Positions 21,236 through 28,605 of a stretch of DNA of 40,171 nucleotides are shown piece after piece. The notes below the pieces were generated by a model. It was not told where the DNA came from and ran no database searches. It saw only the letters and a list, made by a program, of their open reading frames with translations. Made by a program: the position numbers and the translations under genes. The stretch comes from CAVYPR01 sp052145775 (GTDB taxonomy: Bacteria; Actinomycetota; Acidimicrobiia; Acidimicrobiales; RAAP-2), in NCBI GenBank assembly GCA_052145775.1, contig JBKQNY010000209.1, positions 1-40,171 of the forward strand, given 5' to 3'. Each line of letters begins with the position of its first letter. The stretch's first letter is position 1.

Positions 21236-22611
21236 TCAGGACCCTCCCTCGTCGTCGGCGTCCCCGACCCCGTCGGGGGCGTGGGTGGGGGGCAGGGTCA
21301 GCTGGAAGACCGCCCCCCCGTCGTCGGCGTTGGAGGCGGTGACCGCCCCCCCCTCGGCCTCGGCGACCTGGGCCACGATGGCCAGCCCCAGCCCGGAGCC
21401 GGGCAGGGCACGGGCGGCGGGGGCGCGGTAGAAGCGGTCGAAGATGTGGGGCAGGTCGTCGGGGGCGATCCCCGGGCCGTGGTCCCGCACGGTCACCGCC
21501 CCCCCGAGGCAGTAGACCTCCACCTCGGCGCCGTCGGGGCTCCACTTAAGGGCGTTGTCCAAGAGGTTGCCCACCGCCCGGGTGAGGCCCTCGCGCTGGC
21601 CGTCGACCCAGACCGGCTCGGTGCGCAGCGAGAAGCGGACGTCGCGGGGGCGGGCATGGGTGGTGGCCACGGCCACGGCGTCCTCCACCAGGCGGTCGAG
21701 TCGCAGCGGCGCCGACGTCGCCTGCCGCTGCTCGCCACGGGCCAGCTCCGAGAGGTCGGCCACCAGGGTGGTGAGCTCCTCGAGCTGGGTGAGCACGTCG
21801 TCGACCAGTACCTCGCGCTCGTCGGGTGACAGCTCGTCGAGCCTGCGCACCACCTCGAGGTTCGTGCGAAGGCTCGTGAGCGGCGTGCGCAGCTCGTGGC
21901 CGGCGTCGAGCACGAGCTGTCGTTGCGACTCGCGCGAGCGTTCGAGGGCCGACAAGAGATGGTTGAAGGCACGGCGCAGCCGTCCGAGCTCGTCGGCCCC
22001 ACCCGGGTCCAGCCGCTTGGAGACGTCGGTGGTCTCGGCCACGTCCTCCACCGACGAGGTCAGGTCGTTCAGCGGCACCAGGGCGGTCCGTCCGACCAGC
22101 CAGGCCAGGACGAGGGCGAGGGCGATGCCCCCCAGGGCCACGAGGGTGAGGGTGAGGCCCAGGGAGGATAGCTGGCGGTTCACGCTTGTGAGGGGCAGGA
22201 CCACCTGGAGGGCGGCTGTCGTCAGGTAGTAGACGTTGCCGCTCACCACCCGCACCGAGCCGACGCTCCGGACGAGCTCGCGGTAGTCCTGCCCGTTCAG
22301 GGTGATGGTGTCGTAGTAGTCGTGCTGGTGGCCGGCGGCCACCGCCCGCACCGCCGACGAGACCGGCAGCGTGAGATCGCCCCTACGATGATCGCCCCGG
22401 CGGGGTCGACCCACTGGTCGTCGACGCCGTTGGCGGCGCCGCCCACCGTCCCCCCATGGGTGATGATGCCTGTGGCGGTGGCGGCCAGGGTCCCGTCGAC
22501 CGAGCCGAGCAGTGAGTTGCGGGCGGCGAAGTAGCTGGCCGCCGAGGCGGCCAGCACGGCGATGACCACGGCCACGGCGGCGGCCAGCACCAGGCGGGTG
22601 CGGAAGCTCAT
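21236..22611 (-). CDS. two-component sensor histidine kinase, frameshifted in this sequence
   Basis: The kinase reads in one frame from ATG 22611 (MSFRTRLVLAAAVAVVIAVL, first membrane segment, then an extracytoplasmic start) up to DPAGAIIVGAI. It continues in another frame with LTLPVSSAVRAV, a second membrane segment (about 21 residues near LVALGGIALALVLAWLVG), HAMP, the H box HELRTPLTSLR, NLLDNALKWSP, DHGPGIAPDDLPHIFDRFYR and GSGLGLAIV. The frames join cleanly if one base is added in the C4 run at 22380-22383, giving 458 residues and VGGDLTLPVS. Thus either the sequence lacks a base or the gene is truly broken. The start overlaps the response-regulator stop as ATGA. It resembles MprB-type kinases. 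Confidence 0.85.
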
Positions 22612-23279
22612 GGATCGCGCAGCACGTAGCCGACTCCGCGCACGGTGTGCAGGTAGCGGCCCTCACCCTCGGCCTCGGTCTTGCGGCGCAGGTAGCCGAT
22701 GTAGACGGCGAGGGAGTTGGTCCCCGAGTCGAAGTTGTAGCCCCACACGCGGTCGAGGATCACGTCGCGGGTGAGCACCTGGCGCGGGTGACGCAGGAAC
22801 AGCTCGAGCAGGTCGAACTCGATCCGGGTGAGGGTGAACTTCCGCTCGCCGCGCTGGGCCTCCCTGGTGGCCAGGTCGAGCGAGAGGTCCCCGAATCGCA
22901 ACGCCTCGCCCTCGCCGCCCGCCCGCCGGCGGAGCAGTGCCCGCAGCCGGGCCAGCAGTTCAGCCAGGGCGAACGGCTTCACCAGGTAGTCGTCCGCCCC
23001 GGCGTCGAGTCCATGGACCCGGTCGTCGACTGCATCGCGCGCCGTCAGGATCAACACCGGCGTGTCGTCGCCGGTCGACCGCAGCCGGCGGCACACCTCG
23101 AGGCCGTCGACATCGGGAAGCCCGAGGTCGAGGACGACGGCGTCGGGCGGCGACACGGCCAGGGATCGCAGTGCGGTCGTCCCGTCGGGGGCGGCCTCGA
23201 CCTCGTAGCCCTCGAGTCGCAGGGCGCGTTCGAGGGACGAGCGGACGCCCGGGTCATCGTCGACCACCAGGATCCTCAT
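22608..23279 (-). CDS. OmpR-family response regulator (MprA-like)
   Basis: The 223-residue regulator has a receiver domain, MRILVVDDDPGVRSSLERAL, with phosphoacceptor Asp in VVLDLGLPDVDG (about residue 51), the switch Thr in ILTARDA and Lys in YLVKPFALAEL (about 101). A C-terminal winged helix carries LTRIEFDLLELFLRHP, LTRDVILDRVWGYNF and the DNA-contact end YLHTVRGVGYVLR. ATG 23279 gives the canonical receiver start. It precedes and overlaps the kinase gene. A 4 x 11-bp direct repeat about 108 bp upstream looks like its own binding site, suggesting autoregulation. Confidence 0.95.
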   Translation of the reverse strand: MRILVVDDDPGVRSSLERALRLEGYEVEAAPDGTTALRSLAVSPPDAVVLDLGLPDVDGLEVCRRLRSTGDDTPVLILTARDAVDDRVHGLDAGADDYLVKPFALAELLARLRALLRRRAGGEGEALRFGDLSLDLATREAQRGERKFTLTRIEFDLLELFLRHPRQVLTRDVILDRVWGYNFDSGTNSLAVYIGYLRRKTEAEGEGRYLHTVRGVGYVLRDP

Positions 23280-23354
23280 CGCTCGTCCTCTCGGGGGCAC
23301 GGCGGCCGGGCCGGCCGGGGGGCACCGACCGCAAAGGGGCGGCCGACGGCGCGG

Positions 23355-23360
23355 AGCATA
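23355..23360 (-). promoter_or_regulatory. -10 (TATGCT) of the two-component operon
   Basis: On the minus strand TATGCT is about 75 nt before the response-regulator ATG. The -35 position (AGGCCA) is a poor match, and the direct-repeat operator lies just beyond it, as expected for an activator-dependent promoter. Confidence 0.45.
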
Positions 23361-23386
23361 CCGGCGGCCGATCCCGGTGGCCTGGG

Positions 23387-23430
23387 CTCTTTCGAAGTTC
23401 TTCGGCCCCTCTTTCCATCTTCTTATGGGC
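23387..23430 (-). promoter_or_regulatory. OmpR-family operator: four tandem 11-bp units
   Basis: Read on the plus strand the units are CTCTTTCGAAG, TTCTTCGGCCC, CTCTTTCCATC and TTCTTATGGGC. Each starts with YTCTTY and the period is exactly 11 bp, with units 1/3 and 2/4 most alike. OmpR/PhoB-type regulators bind head-to-tail as dimers to such 11-bp direct repeats, so this suits two dimers of the adjacent regulator. The site lies between the two-component operon and tRNA-Gln. Confidence 0.6.
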
Positions 23431-23443
23431 GCTCGGGGCGCTC

Positions 23444-23449
23444 TAACCT
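23444..23449 (+). promoter_or_regulatory. -10 (TAACCT) of tRNA-Gln
   Basis: TAACCT lies 27 nt before the first tRNA base, a normal distance for a tRNA promoter with a short 5' leader. Confidence 0.5.
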
Positions 23450-23476
23450 GGTGCGGCGCCCGCGTGGCGGCTCACT

Positions 23477-23549
23477 TCCGGGGTAGTTCAATCGGCAGAA
23501 CGTCGGCCTTTGGAGCCGGATGTTGGAGGTTCGAGCCCTCCCCCCGGAG
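23477..23549 (+). tRNA. tRNA-Gln (anticodon TTG)
   Basis: The 73-nt cloverleaf folds fully. The acceptor is TCCGGGG/CCCCGGA; the D arm is GTTC/GAAC with a GG-containing loop. The anticodon stem is TCGGC/GCCGG with loop CTTTGGA, reading TTG at 34-36; the T arm is GGAGG-TTCGAGC-CCTCC. Discriminator G73 is typical for glutamine. CCA is not encoded (GCAAC follows), so it is added after transcription. A tRNA-Gln next to glmU is common in actinobacteria. Confidence 0.95.
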
Positions 23550-23573
23550 CAACCCGGAGCAACTCAGACGCCG

Positions 23574-23999
23574 CTAGCGCCGCCCCTGCTCCGCGTCGTG
23601 CGCGGCCAGCTCGGCGAGGTAGCGGTTGTAAGCGGCCAGTTCCTCGTCCTCCTCGCTCGCCCCGACTCGGTCCCCAGGTGCCTCCGAGCCGGCCGGCGGA
23701 GCCCCCGGCCGCTCCCGGCCCCTGCGGTCGGTGACCTCGGAAGCCTCGTCGTGCAACCCGGGCTGGTCGTGGACGAGCCGCCACCACAGGTAGATCGCGT
23801 AGCCGGTGAAGAAGGGCCACTCGAAGACATACGCCCAGCTGAGGGTGTTGCCTTCCCGCACGCGCTGGATCTGCCACCAGAAGAGGGCCAGGAAGGCCGG
23901 GACCACGATCACCACGGTGGCGTGCAGGCCGACGGCTCGGCGGGTGAGCCAGGTGCGTCGCCAGTCGTCGGCCTGCCGTCCAGCCGGGGGAGGGCCCAC
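23574..23999 (-). CDS. two-TM membrane protein of unknown function
   Basis: The 141-residue protein has two hydrophobic segments, about residues 27-44 (HATVVIVVPAFLALFWW) and 59-75 (EWPFFTGYAIYLWWRL), linked by a short loop with GNTLSWAYVFEWPFF. The C-terminal half is hydrophilic, rich in charged residues, and ends in a helical EELAAYNRYLAELAAHD. The SWAYxFEWPFF segment looks familiar from uncharacterised actinobacterial membrane proteins, from memory only. GTG 23999 is supported by TAGGCT 6 nt upstream. It follows the alpha/beta-hydrolase gene on the same strand and converges on tRNA-Gln. Confidence 0.75.
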   Translation of the reverse strand: MGPPPAGRQADDWRRTWLTRRAVGLHATVVIVVPAFLALFWWQIQRVREGNTLSWAYVFEWPFFTGYAIYLWWRLVHDQPGLHDEASEVTDRRGRERPGAPPAGSEAPGDRVGASEEDEELAAYNRYLAELAAHDAEQGRR

Positions 24000-24005
24000 C
24001 GCCCG

Positions 24006-24011
24006 AGCCTA
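24006..24011 (-). promoter_or_regulatory. leaderless -10 (TAGGCT) of the two-TM gene
   Basis: On the minus strand TAGGCT lies 6 nt before GTG 23999. Confidence 0.5.
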
Positions 24012-24052
24012 CCGCCCGCCCCTCGCCGGACCCCGAGGCGGGCGCCCCGCGC

Positions 24053-24946
24053 CTACGGCGCGAAGTCGTCGATGAGCCGGGCCAGCTCGACCGGTTGGTC
24101 GCCCTGGACGCTGTGGCCGGCGCCCGAGACCCGGACCACCTGGGCGTCGGGCTTGCGGCGGAGGAGCTCGGCCTCGTCGTCGTCGTCGACCACCGAGCCC
24201 GGGGCCATGCCGCGGACCAACAGGAGCGGGACGGCCAGGTCCGAGACCGCCGCCCACAGGTCGACGAACTCGGGCCGGGCCCCTCCCTCGGGCGGCCGGA
24301 ACCGGGCGTAGCGCCACACCCAGCTCCCGTCCTCGCGCTGGACGGCGTTGTGGAGTATCCCCCGCCGGAGCGACGATACCGACCGGGTCGGGTTGTGCTC
24401 GACCGTCCGGGCCAGGATCTCGTCGAAGCTGGCGAAGCTCGGCGGGCCGTCGACGAAGGCGGTGATGGCGGCGGCCTTGCCGGCGGTGACCCCGGGCGTG
24501 ATGTCGACCAGCACCAGGCTGCGCACCAGCTCGGGCGCGCGGGCCGAGAGGGCCAGGGCGGTGATGCCCCCGAGCGACATGCCGACCACCGCCCGGGCCG
24601 CCGGGGCGAGCTGGCGCAGCACCACGGCCACGTCGGCCGCGTTGTCGGCAGCCGAGAGCGAGCCGTGGGCGCCGGCATCGGAGTGGCCGTGCGCCGGCAG
24701 GTCCACGGCGACCAGCGGCCGGTCGAGGGCCATGGCCACCGTGTCCCAGGTGTGCGCGTTCTGGGCGCCCCCGTGGAGCAGCGCCAGCTCGGGGGGACCG
24801 GTCCCCCAGACCAGGGAGCTCAGCCTCCGGCCTGGGGCCACCTCGACCTCGGTGCGCGCCACGGTCGGGGGGCGGTCGTAGGGGAGGCCGAACTCCTCGG
24901 CGTTCTCGTGGAAGAGGCCGAACTCGTCGTAGAGCGACGGTGTCAC
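24053..24946 (-). CDS. alpha/beta-fold hydrolase
   Basis: The 297-residue protein has the alpha/beta-hydrolase pattern: LLHGGAQNAHTWD (oxyanion-hole HGG, about residues 59-71), VAVDLPAHGHSD, the nucleophile elbow VVGMSLGG (about 121-128, Ser catalytic), a lid region with a FRPPEGG loop, and the C-terminal His in SGAGHSVQGDQP (about 276-287). Members include esterases, C-C bond hydrolases and epoxide-acting enzymes; the substrate is unknown. No signal peptide is present. GTG 24946 is chosen because TACGGT lies 8 nt upstream. It diverges from glmU over 77 bp. Confidence 0.88.
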   Translation of the reverse strand: MTPSLYDEFGLFHENAEEFGLPYDRPPTVARTEVEVAPGRRLSSLVWGTGPPELALLHGGAQNAHTWDTVAMALDRPLVAVDLPAHGHSDAGAHGSLSAADNAADVAVVLRQLAPAARAVVGMSLGGITALALSARAPELVRSLVLVDITPGVTAGKAAAITAFVDGPPSFASFDEILARTVEHNPTRSVSSLRRGILHNAVQREDGSWVWRYARFRPPEGGARPEFVDLWAAVSDLAVPLLLVRGMAPGSVVDDDDEAELLRRKPDAQVVRVSGAGHSVQGDQPVELARLIDDFAP

Positions 24947-24954
24947 CGTCGCGC

Positions 24955-24960
24955 ACCGTA
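24955..24960 (-). promoter_or_regulatory. leaderless -10 (TACGGT) of the hydrolase gene
   Basis: On the minus strand TACGGT lies 8 nt before GTG 24946. Confidence 0.45.
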
Positions 24961-25011
24961 GCGGGATCCCAGGTCGGCTGCCGTGTCGCCCACCTGGGCC
25001 CCCCGGCACGG

Positions 25012-25017
25012 AAGAAT
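25012..25017 (+). promoter_or_regulatory. possible leaderless -10 (AAGAAT) of glmU
   Basis: AAGAAT lies 6 nt before ATG 25024. It deviates from TANNNT at the first base but has the same spacing as the others. Confidence 0.35.
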
Positions 25018-25023
25018 GTCCCC

Positions 25024-26142
25024 ATGAGCCAACGACGCCCGCTCTCCGCCGTGGTGCTAGCTGCCGGCGAGGGGACCCGCATGCGGTCCTTGCGGCCCAA
25101 GCCGCTGCACAAGCTGTGCGGCCGCCCCCTCGTCCTTCACGTTCTCGACGCGCTGGCCGAGCTGGCCGTCGACCGGGTGGTGGTGGTGGTTGGCCACCGG
25201 GGGGAGTGGGTCACCAAGACCCTGGTGGACCACGCGCCGGCCACCTTGGACATCGAGTTCGTCGAGCAGCCCCACCAGCGCGGTACCGGCGACGCCGCGG
25301 CGGTGGGCCTGACCGGTCTGCCCGATGAGACCGGCCTCGCCACAGACGACGGGGAGGGCGACGTGGTCGTCCTGCCCGGCGATACCCCGCTGCTGCGACC
25401 GCCGACCCTGGCCGCCCTGGTCCGGCACCACCGGCACTACGACGCCGGGGCCACGCTGCTCACGGCGGAGGTGGCCGATCCCACCGGCTACGGCCGAGTG
25501 GTGCGCGGACGCGACGACGCGGTCACCCGTGTGGTCGAGGACGCCGACGCCGGCGACGACGAGCGGGCTATCACCGAGGTGAACACCTCCATCTACTGCT
25601 TCCGGCGAAGCCTGCTCGCCCCCTCGCTGCGTCGGCTGGTCCCGGACAACGCCCAGGGCGAGTACTACCTGACCGACGTGGTCGGGGTGCTCCACGACGC
25701 CGGCTACCGGGTCGAGGCCCTGACGGTGGGCGACGCCATGGAGGCGGCCGGCGTCAACGACCGAGCCCAGCTGGCCGTGGCCGAGGCCGAACTGCGCGAC
25801 CGCATCAACGAGCGGTGGATGCGCCGCGGCGTGACCATGTGGGACCCCGAGCGGACCTACGTCGACGCCGAGGTCGAGCTCGAGCCCGACGTCTCCCTCC
25901 TGCCCGGGGTGGTCCTGCGGGGACGCACCACCGTGGCCGCCGGGGCCGAGATCGGCCCGGAGTGCACCCTCGAGGACAGCCGGGTGGGGGAGCGGGCCGA
26001 AGTCCGCCACAGCGTCTGCGTCCGCTCGGTGGTGGGGGCCCGAGCGAAGGTTGGTCCCTACGCCTCGCTCGGCCCGGGGTCGGTGGTCGCCGACGACGAG
26101 GTGGTGGGCCCCTTCTCGGTGCGCACCGGCGATCCCGGCTGA
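25024..26142 (+). CDS. glmU: GlmU-like UDP-GlcNAc pyrophosphorylase, acetyltransferase end missing
   Basis: The 372-residue protein carries a complete GlmU uridyltransferase domain: VVLAAGEGTRMRSLRPKPLHKL (two stretches, about residues 9-30), QPHQRGTGDAA (about 80), VVLPGDTPLL (about 117), EVNTSIYCF, NAQGEYYLTDVV (about 214) and AAGVNDRAQL. A left-handed beta-helix begins (TYVDAEVELEPDVSLLPGVVLRG) but stops after VGPYASLGPGSVV. The catalytic Arg (YLRPG reads SLGPG here), the FVEVK lysine, the His/Tyr pair and the NYDG region are absent. Family length is about 450-495 residues. Only 55 bp separate it from prs, so no lost remainder is hidden there. It probably makes UDP-GlcNAc from GlcNAc-1-P but cannot acetylate GlcN-1-P. 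Confidence 0.9.
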   Translation: MSQRRPLSAVVLAAGEGTRMRSLRPKPLHKLCGRPLVLHVLDALAELAVDRVVVVVGHRGEWVTKTLVDHAPATLDIEFVEQPHQRGTGDAAAVGLTGLPDETGLATDDGEGDVVVLPGDTPLLRPPTLAALVRHHRHYDAGATLLTAEVADPTGYGRVVRGRDDAVTRVVEDADAGDDERAITEVNTSIYCFRRSLLAPSLRRLVPDNAQGEYYLTDVVGVLHDAGYRVEALTVGDAMEAAGVNDRAQLAVAEAELRDRINERWMRRGVTMWDPERTYVDAEVELEPDVSLLPGVVLRGRTTVAAGAEIGPECTLEDSRVGERAEVRHSVCVRSVVGARAKVGPYASLGPGSVVADDEVVGPFSVRTGDPG

Positions 26143-26185
26143 TCGCGCGTCGCCGGGGCCTCCGGCGACCCCTGCCGCGACGCGG

Positions 26186-26191
26186 TAGCGT
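26186..26191 (+). promoter_or_regulatory. leaderless -10 (TAGCGT) of prs
   Basis: TAGCGT lies 6 nt before GTG 26198, suggesting that prs has its own leaderless promoter in addition to read-through from glmU. Confidence 0.55.
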
Positions 26192-26197
26192 CGGGCC

Positions 26198-27169
26198 GTG
26201 GAGCTCATCCCCCGCCGTCGCCTGGAGCTGGTGTCGGGGCGGTCCCACCCGGCCCTGGCCCAGCAGATCGCCAAGCACCTCGGCGTCGAGCTCGGCGAGG
26301 CGAACCTGCGTGAGTTCGCCAATGGCGAGGTGCACTGCCGCTACGACATCTCGATCCGGGGCTGTGACGTCTTCATCGTCCAGACCCACTGCGGCCCGGT
26401 CAACGACTCGCTGATGGAGCAACTCATCATGATCGACGCCGCCAAGCGGGCGTCGGCCAAGCGCATCACCGCCGTCTGCCCCTACTACGGCTACTCGCGC
26501 CAGGACCGCAAGTCGACCGGCCGCGAGCCCATCACGGCCAAGCTGGTGGCCGACATGCTGTCGGCGGCCGGGGCCGACCGGGTGGTGAGCGTCGACCTGC
26601 ACTCGGGGCAGATCCAGGGGTTCTTCGACGTCCCCTTCGACCACCTGACGGCGGCACCGGTGCTCGAGGAGTACCTGCGGGCCAACGTCGCGAAGGACGT
26701 GGTGGTGGTCGCCCCCGACGCGGGCCGAGTGAAGGTGGCCGAGCGGTTCAGCCAGCACCTCGGGTCCGACCTGGCCCTGGTGCACAAGACGCGCCCACGC
26801 GGCGTGGCCAACCAGGTCGAGGCCCGCCACGTGGTGGGCGACGTGGCGGGCCGACACTGCGTGCTCATCGACGACAAGATCGACACCGCCGGCACCATCT
26901 GCGCCGCCGCCGAGCTCCTCTCCGACGCCGGGGCGGCCGATGTCTGGGCCATGGCCACCCACGGGGTCCTGTCCGAGCCGGCGGTCGACCGCCTCAAGGC
27001 GTCGTGCCTGTCCCGGGTGGTCATCACCGACACCCTGCCGGTCGTCGACGGGCGGGTCTTCGACAAGCTCGAGGTGCTCTCGGTGGCCAAGATCATCGCC
27101 GACGCCATCGACGCCGTCTTCGAGGACACCTCCGTCTCGGAGATCTTCGGCGGGGAAAATCTGGCCTGA
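26198..27169 (+). CDS. prs: ribose-phosphate pyrophosphokinase
   Basis: The 323-residue protein makes PRPP from ribose-5-phosphate and ATP. It has FANGEVHCRYDISIRGCDVFIVQ (two stretches, about residues 40-62), the flexible-loop segment YYGYSRQDRKSTGREPI (about 99-115), SVDLHSGQIQGFF (about 129-141), the ATP/Mg site VVAPDAGRVKVAERF and the PRPP loop VLIDDKIDTAGTIC (about 223-236). Length and motifs are those of class I PRPP synthetases with allosteric control by phosphate and ADP. GTG 26198 gives the expected N-terminus. glmU-prs pairing is conserved in many bacteria. Confidence 0.96.
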   Translation: MELIPRRRLELVSGRSHPALAQQIAKHLGVELGEANLREFANGEVHCRYDISIRGCDVFIVQTHCGPVNDSLMEQLIMIDAAKRASAKRITAVCPYYGYSRQDRKSTGREPITAKLVADMLSAAGADRVVSVDLHSGQIQGFFDVPFDHLTAAPVLEEYLRANVAKDVVVVAPDAGRVKVAERFSQHLGSDLALVHKTRPRGVANQVEARHVVGDVAGRHCVLIDDKIDTAGTICAAAELLSDAGAADVWAMATHGVLSEPAVDRLKASCLSRVVITDTLPVVDGRVFDKLEVLSVAKIIADAIDAVFEDTSVSEIFGGENLA

Positions 27170-27224
27170 GCTCGGGCCGGCGCCCGGTGCCCGGTGGCTG
27201 TGGCCGCAGCGCCGGCGCCGCGGC

Positions 27225-27230
27225 TAACCT
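27225..27230 (+). promoter_or_regulatory. -10 (TAACCT) of rplY
   Basis: TAACCT lies about 72 nt before the rplY ATG, giving a leader of about 65 nt that contains GAGGAG as ribosome binding site. The rest of the prs-rplY gap shows nothing else. Confidence 0.45.
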
Positions 27231-27302
27231 GGGGAGTCGCCCGCCGAGGACCGTGGCCGCCCGGCCCGCCCGGCACGTTCGTTCCAGCCGAGGAGACCAG
27301 CC

Positions 27303-27947
27303 ATGCCCGAGATCACCCTGCACGCCGAGGTCGGCAGGCCGCTGGGCTCGCGGCCGGCGCGGCGACTCCGCCACGACGGGATGATCCCCGGTGTGGTCTA
27401 CGGCCACGGGACCGAGCCGGTGGCCGTGGCCGTGGCCGCCCGCGACCTGCGCATCGCCCTGTCGGGCGAGTCGGGCTCCAACACCCTCTTGTCGCTGGTG
27501 GCCGGGGACCAGACCTTCCTCACCCTGGCCCGCGAGATGCAGCGCCACCCGGTGCGGGGCACGGTGACCCACGTCGACTTCCAGATCGTCCGTCGTGACG
27601 AGATCATCGCCGCCGAGGTGCCCATCACCATCATCGGCGAGGCGCTGGAGGTGGCCCACGGCGACGGCCTCGTCGACCAGCAGCTCTTCAACCTGCCCGT
27701 GCGGGCCCGCCCGGCCGACATCCCGAGCGTGGTCGAGGTGGACGTGACCTCGCTCACCATCGGGGGCGCCCTGCGGGTGGCCGACCTGGTGCTGCCTGAC
27801 GGGGTCACCACCGACCTCGACGACGAGGTGGCGATCGTCACCGGCCAGCCGCCGCGGGTCCAGGCGGTCGAGGGGGAAGGCGAGGGCGAGGCCGAGGCAG
27901 CCGCGGCCGAGGCGGCCGAGGCGGCCGAGCCCGCCGGCGAGGACTAG
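27303..27947 (+). CDS. rplY: 50S ribosomal protein L25/general stress protein Ctc
   Basis: The 214-residue protein has the N-terminal 5S-rRNA-binding L25 domain (ITLHAEVGRPLGSRPARRLRHDGMIPGVVYG in pieces, about residues 4-35; THVDFQIVRRDEII about 82-95) and the C-terminal beta domain of the CTC type (VPITIIGEALEV, LFNLPVRARPADIPSVVEVDV, LVLPDGV). A Glu/Ala-rich tail (EGEGEGEAEAAAAEAAEAAE) ends the protein. ATG 27303 follows GCCGAGGAGACC with good spacing. rplY next to pth is a strongly conserved pair; here they are 69 nt apart. Confidence 0.94.
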   Translation: MPEITLHAEVGRPLGSRPARRLRHDGMIPGVVYGHGTEPVAVAVAARDLRIALSGESGSNTLLSLVAGDQTFLTLAREMQRHPVRGTVTHVDFQIVRRDEIIAAEVPITIIGEALEVAHGDGLVDQQLFNLPVRARPADIPSVVEVDVTSLTIGGALRVADLVLPDGVTTDLDDEVAIVTGQPPRVQAVEGEGEGEAEAAAAEAAEAAEPAGED

Positions 27948-27961
27948 GCCCTGCGCCGCAT

Positions 27962-27976
27962 CCTCGGGGGCCGAGG
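27962..27976 (+). terminator. short hairpin between rplY and pth
   Basis: CCTCGG, a GGG loop and CCGAGG form a 6-bp hairpin 15 nt after the rplY stop. It has no T-run and may act as a weak attenuator or RNA-stability element. Confidence 0.3.
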
Positions 27977-28016
27977 GGCGGGCAAGGAGGGTCCTCGCCG
28001 TGGCACCCCGGCCGAC

Positions 28017-28592
28017 GTGCTGGTGGTCGGGCTGGCCAACCCGGGGCAGGAGTTCTCCGGCACCCGCCACAACGTCGGGGCCGAAGTGGTCCGGATCCTT
28101 GCCGAGCGCCACGGCACCGGTCTGCGTCCCGAGAAGGGCCAGGCCGCCGTCTTGGAGGAGGTGCGCATCGGCGACGCCAGAGTGGCCCTGGCCGTCCCCA
28201 ACACCTACATGAACGAGTCGGGGGAGGCCGTCCGGCCGCTCCTGCGCCGCTTCGGCATCGACGAACTCGAGCGCCTCGTCCTGGTCCACGACGAGCTCGA
28301 CCTGCCGCCGGGCCGCCTCCGCATCAAGGTGGGCGGGGGCATCGCCGGCCACAACGGGCTGCGGTCGGTCCAGCGCCACCTGCACTCGGCCGACTTCGTG
28401 CGGGTGCGCATCGGGATCGGCAAGCCCCCCGGCCGCCAGCCTGGCGCAGACTTCGTCCTTCGCCGGCCGTCGCGCCAGGACCGCGCGCTGCTCGATGTCT
28501 GCGTGGCCGAGGCGGCCGACGCGGTGGAGGCGATCGTCACGGCCGGGGTCGACGAGGCCATGAACCACTACAACGGAGCCGGTGGCGGTTGA
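28017..28592 (+). CDS. pth: peptidyl-tRNA hydrolase (start region doubtful)
   Basis: The protein releases peptides from stalled peptidyl-tRNAs. Catalytic features are clear: VVGLANPGQEFSGTRHNVG with active-site Asn and His (about residues 3-20), PNTYMNESGEAV (about 61-72), VHDELDLPPGRLRIKVGGG (about 91-109) and AGHNGLRSV. As written, the first possible start is GTG 28017, giving 191 residues with no leader before MLVVGLANPG. A strong AAGGAGG at 27984-27990 is instead 9 nt before GTG 28000, which is out of frame by one base. One missing base near 28011-28016 would give a 197-residue protein beginning MAPRP. The stop overlaps the mfd start region. Confidence 0.92.
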   Translation: MLVVGLANPGQEFSGTRHNVGAEVVRILAERHGTGLRPEKGQAAVLEEVRIGDARVALAVPNTYMNESGEAVRPLLRRFGIDELERLVLVHDELDLPPGRLRIKVGGGIAGHNGLRSVQRHLHSADFVRVRIGIGKPPGRQPGADFVLRRPSRQDRALLDVCVAEAADAVEAIVTAGVDEAMNHYNGAGGG

Positions 28593-28605
28593 AGGGGACC
28601 GGACG

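Noticed and set aside
26143..26197. A frameshifted remainder of GlmU after its stop
   Set aside because: Only 55 bp lie before prs and no frame gives acetyltransferase motifs, so the truncation is real in this sequence.
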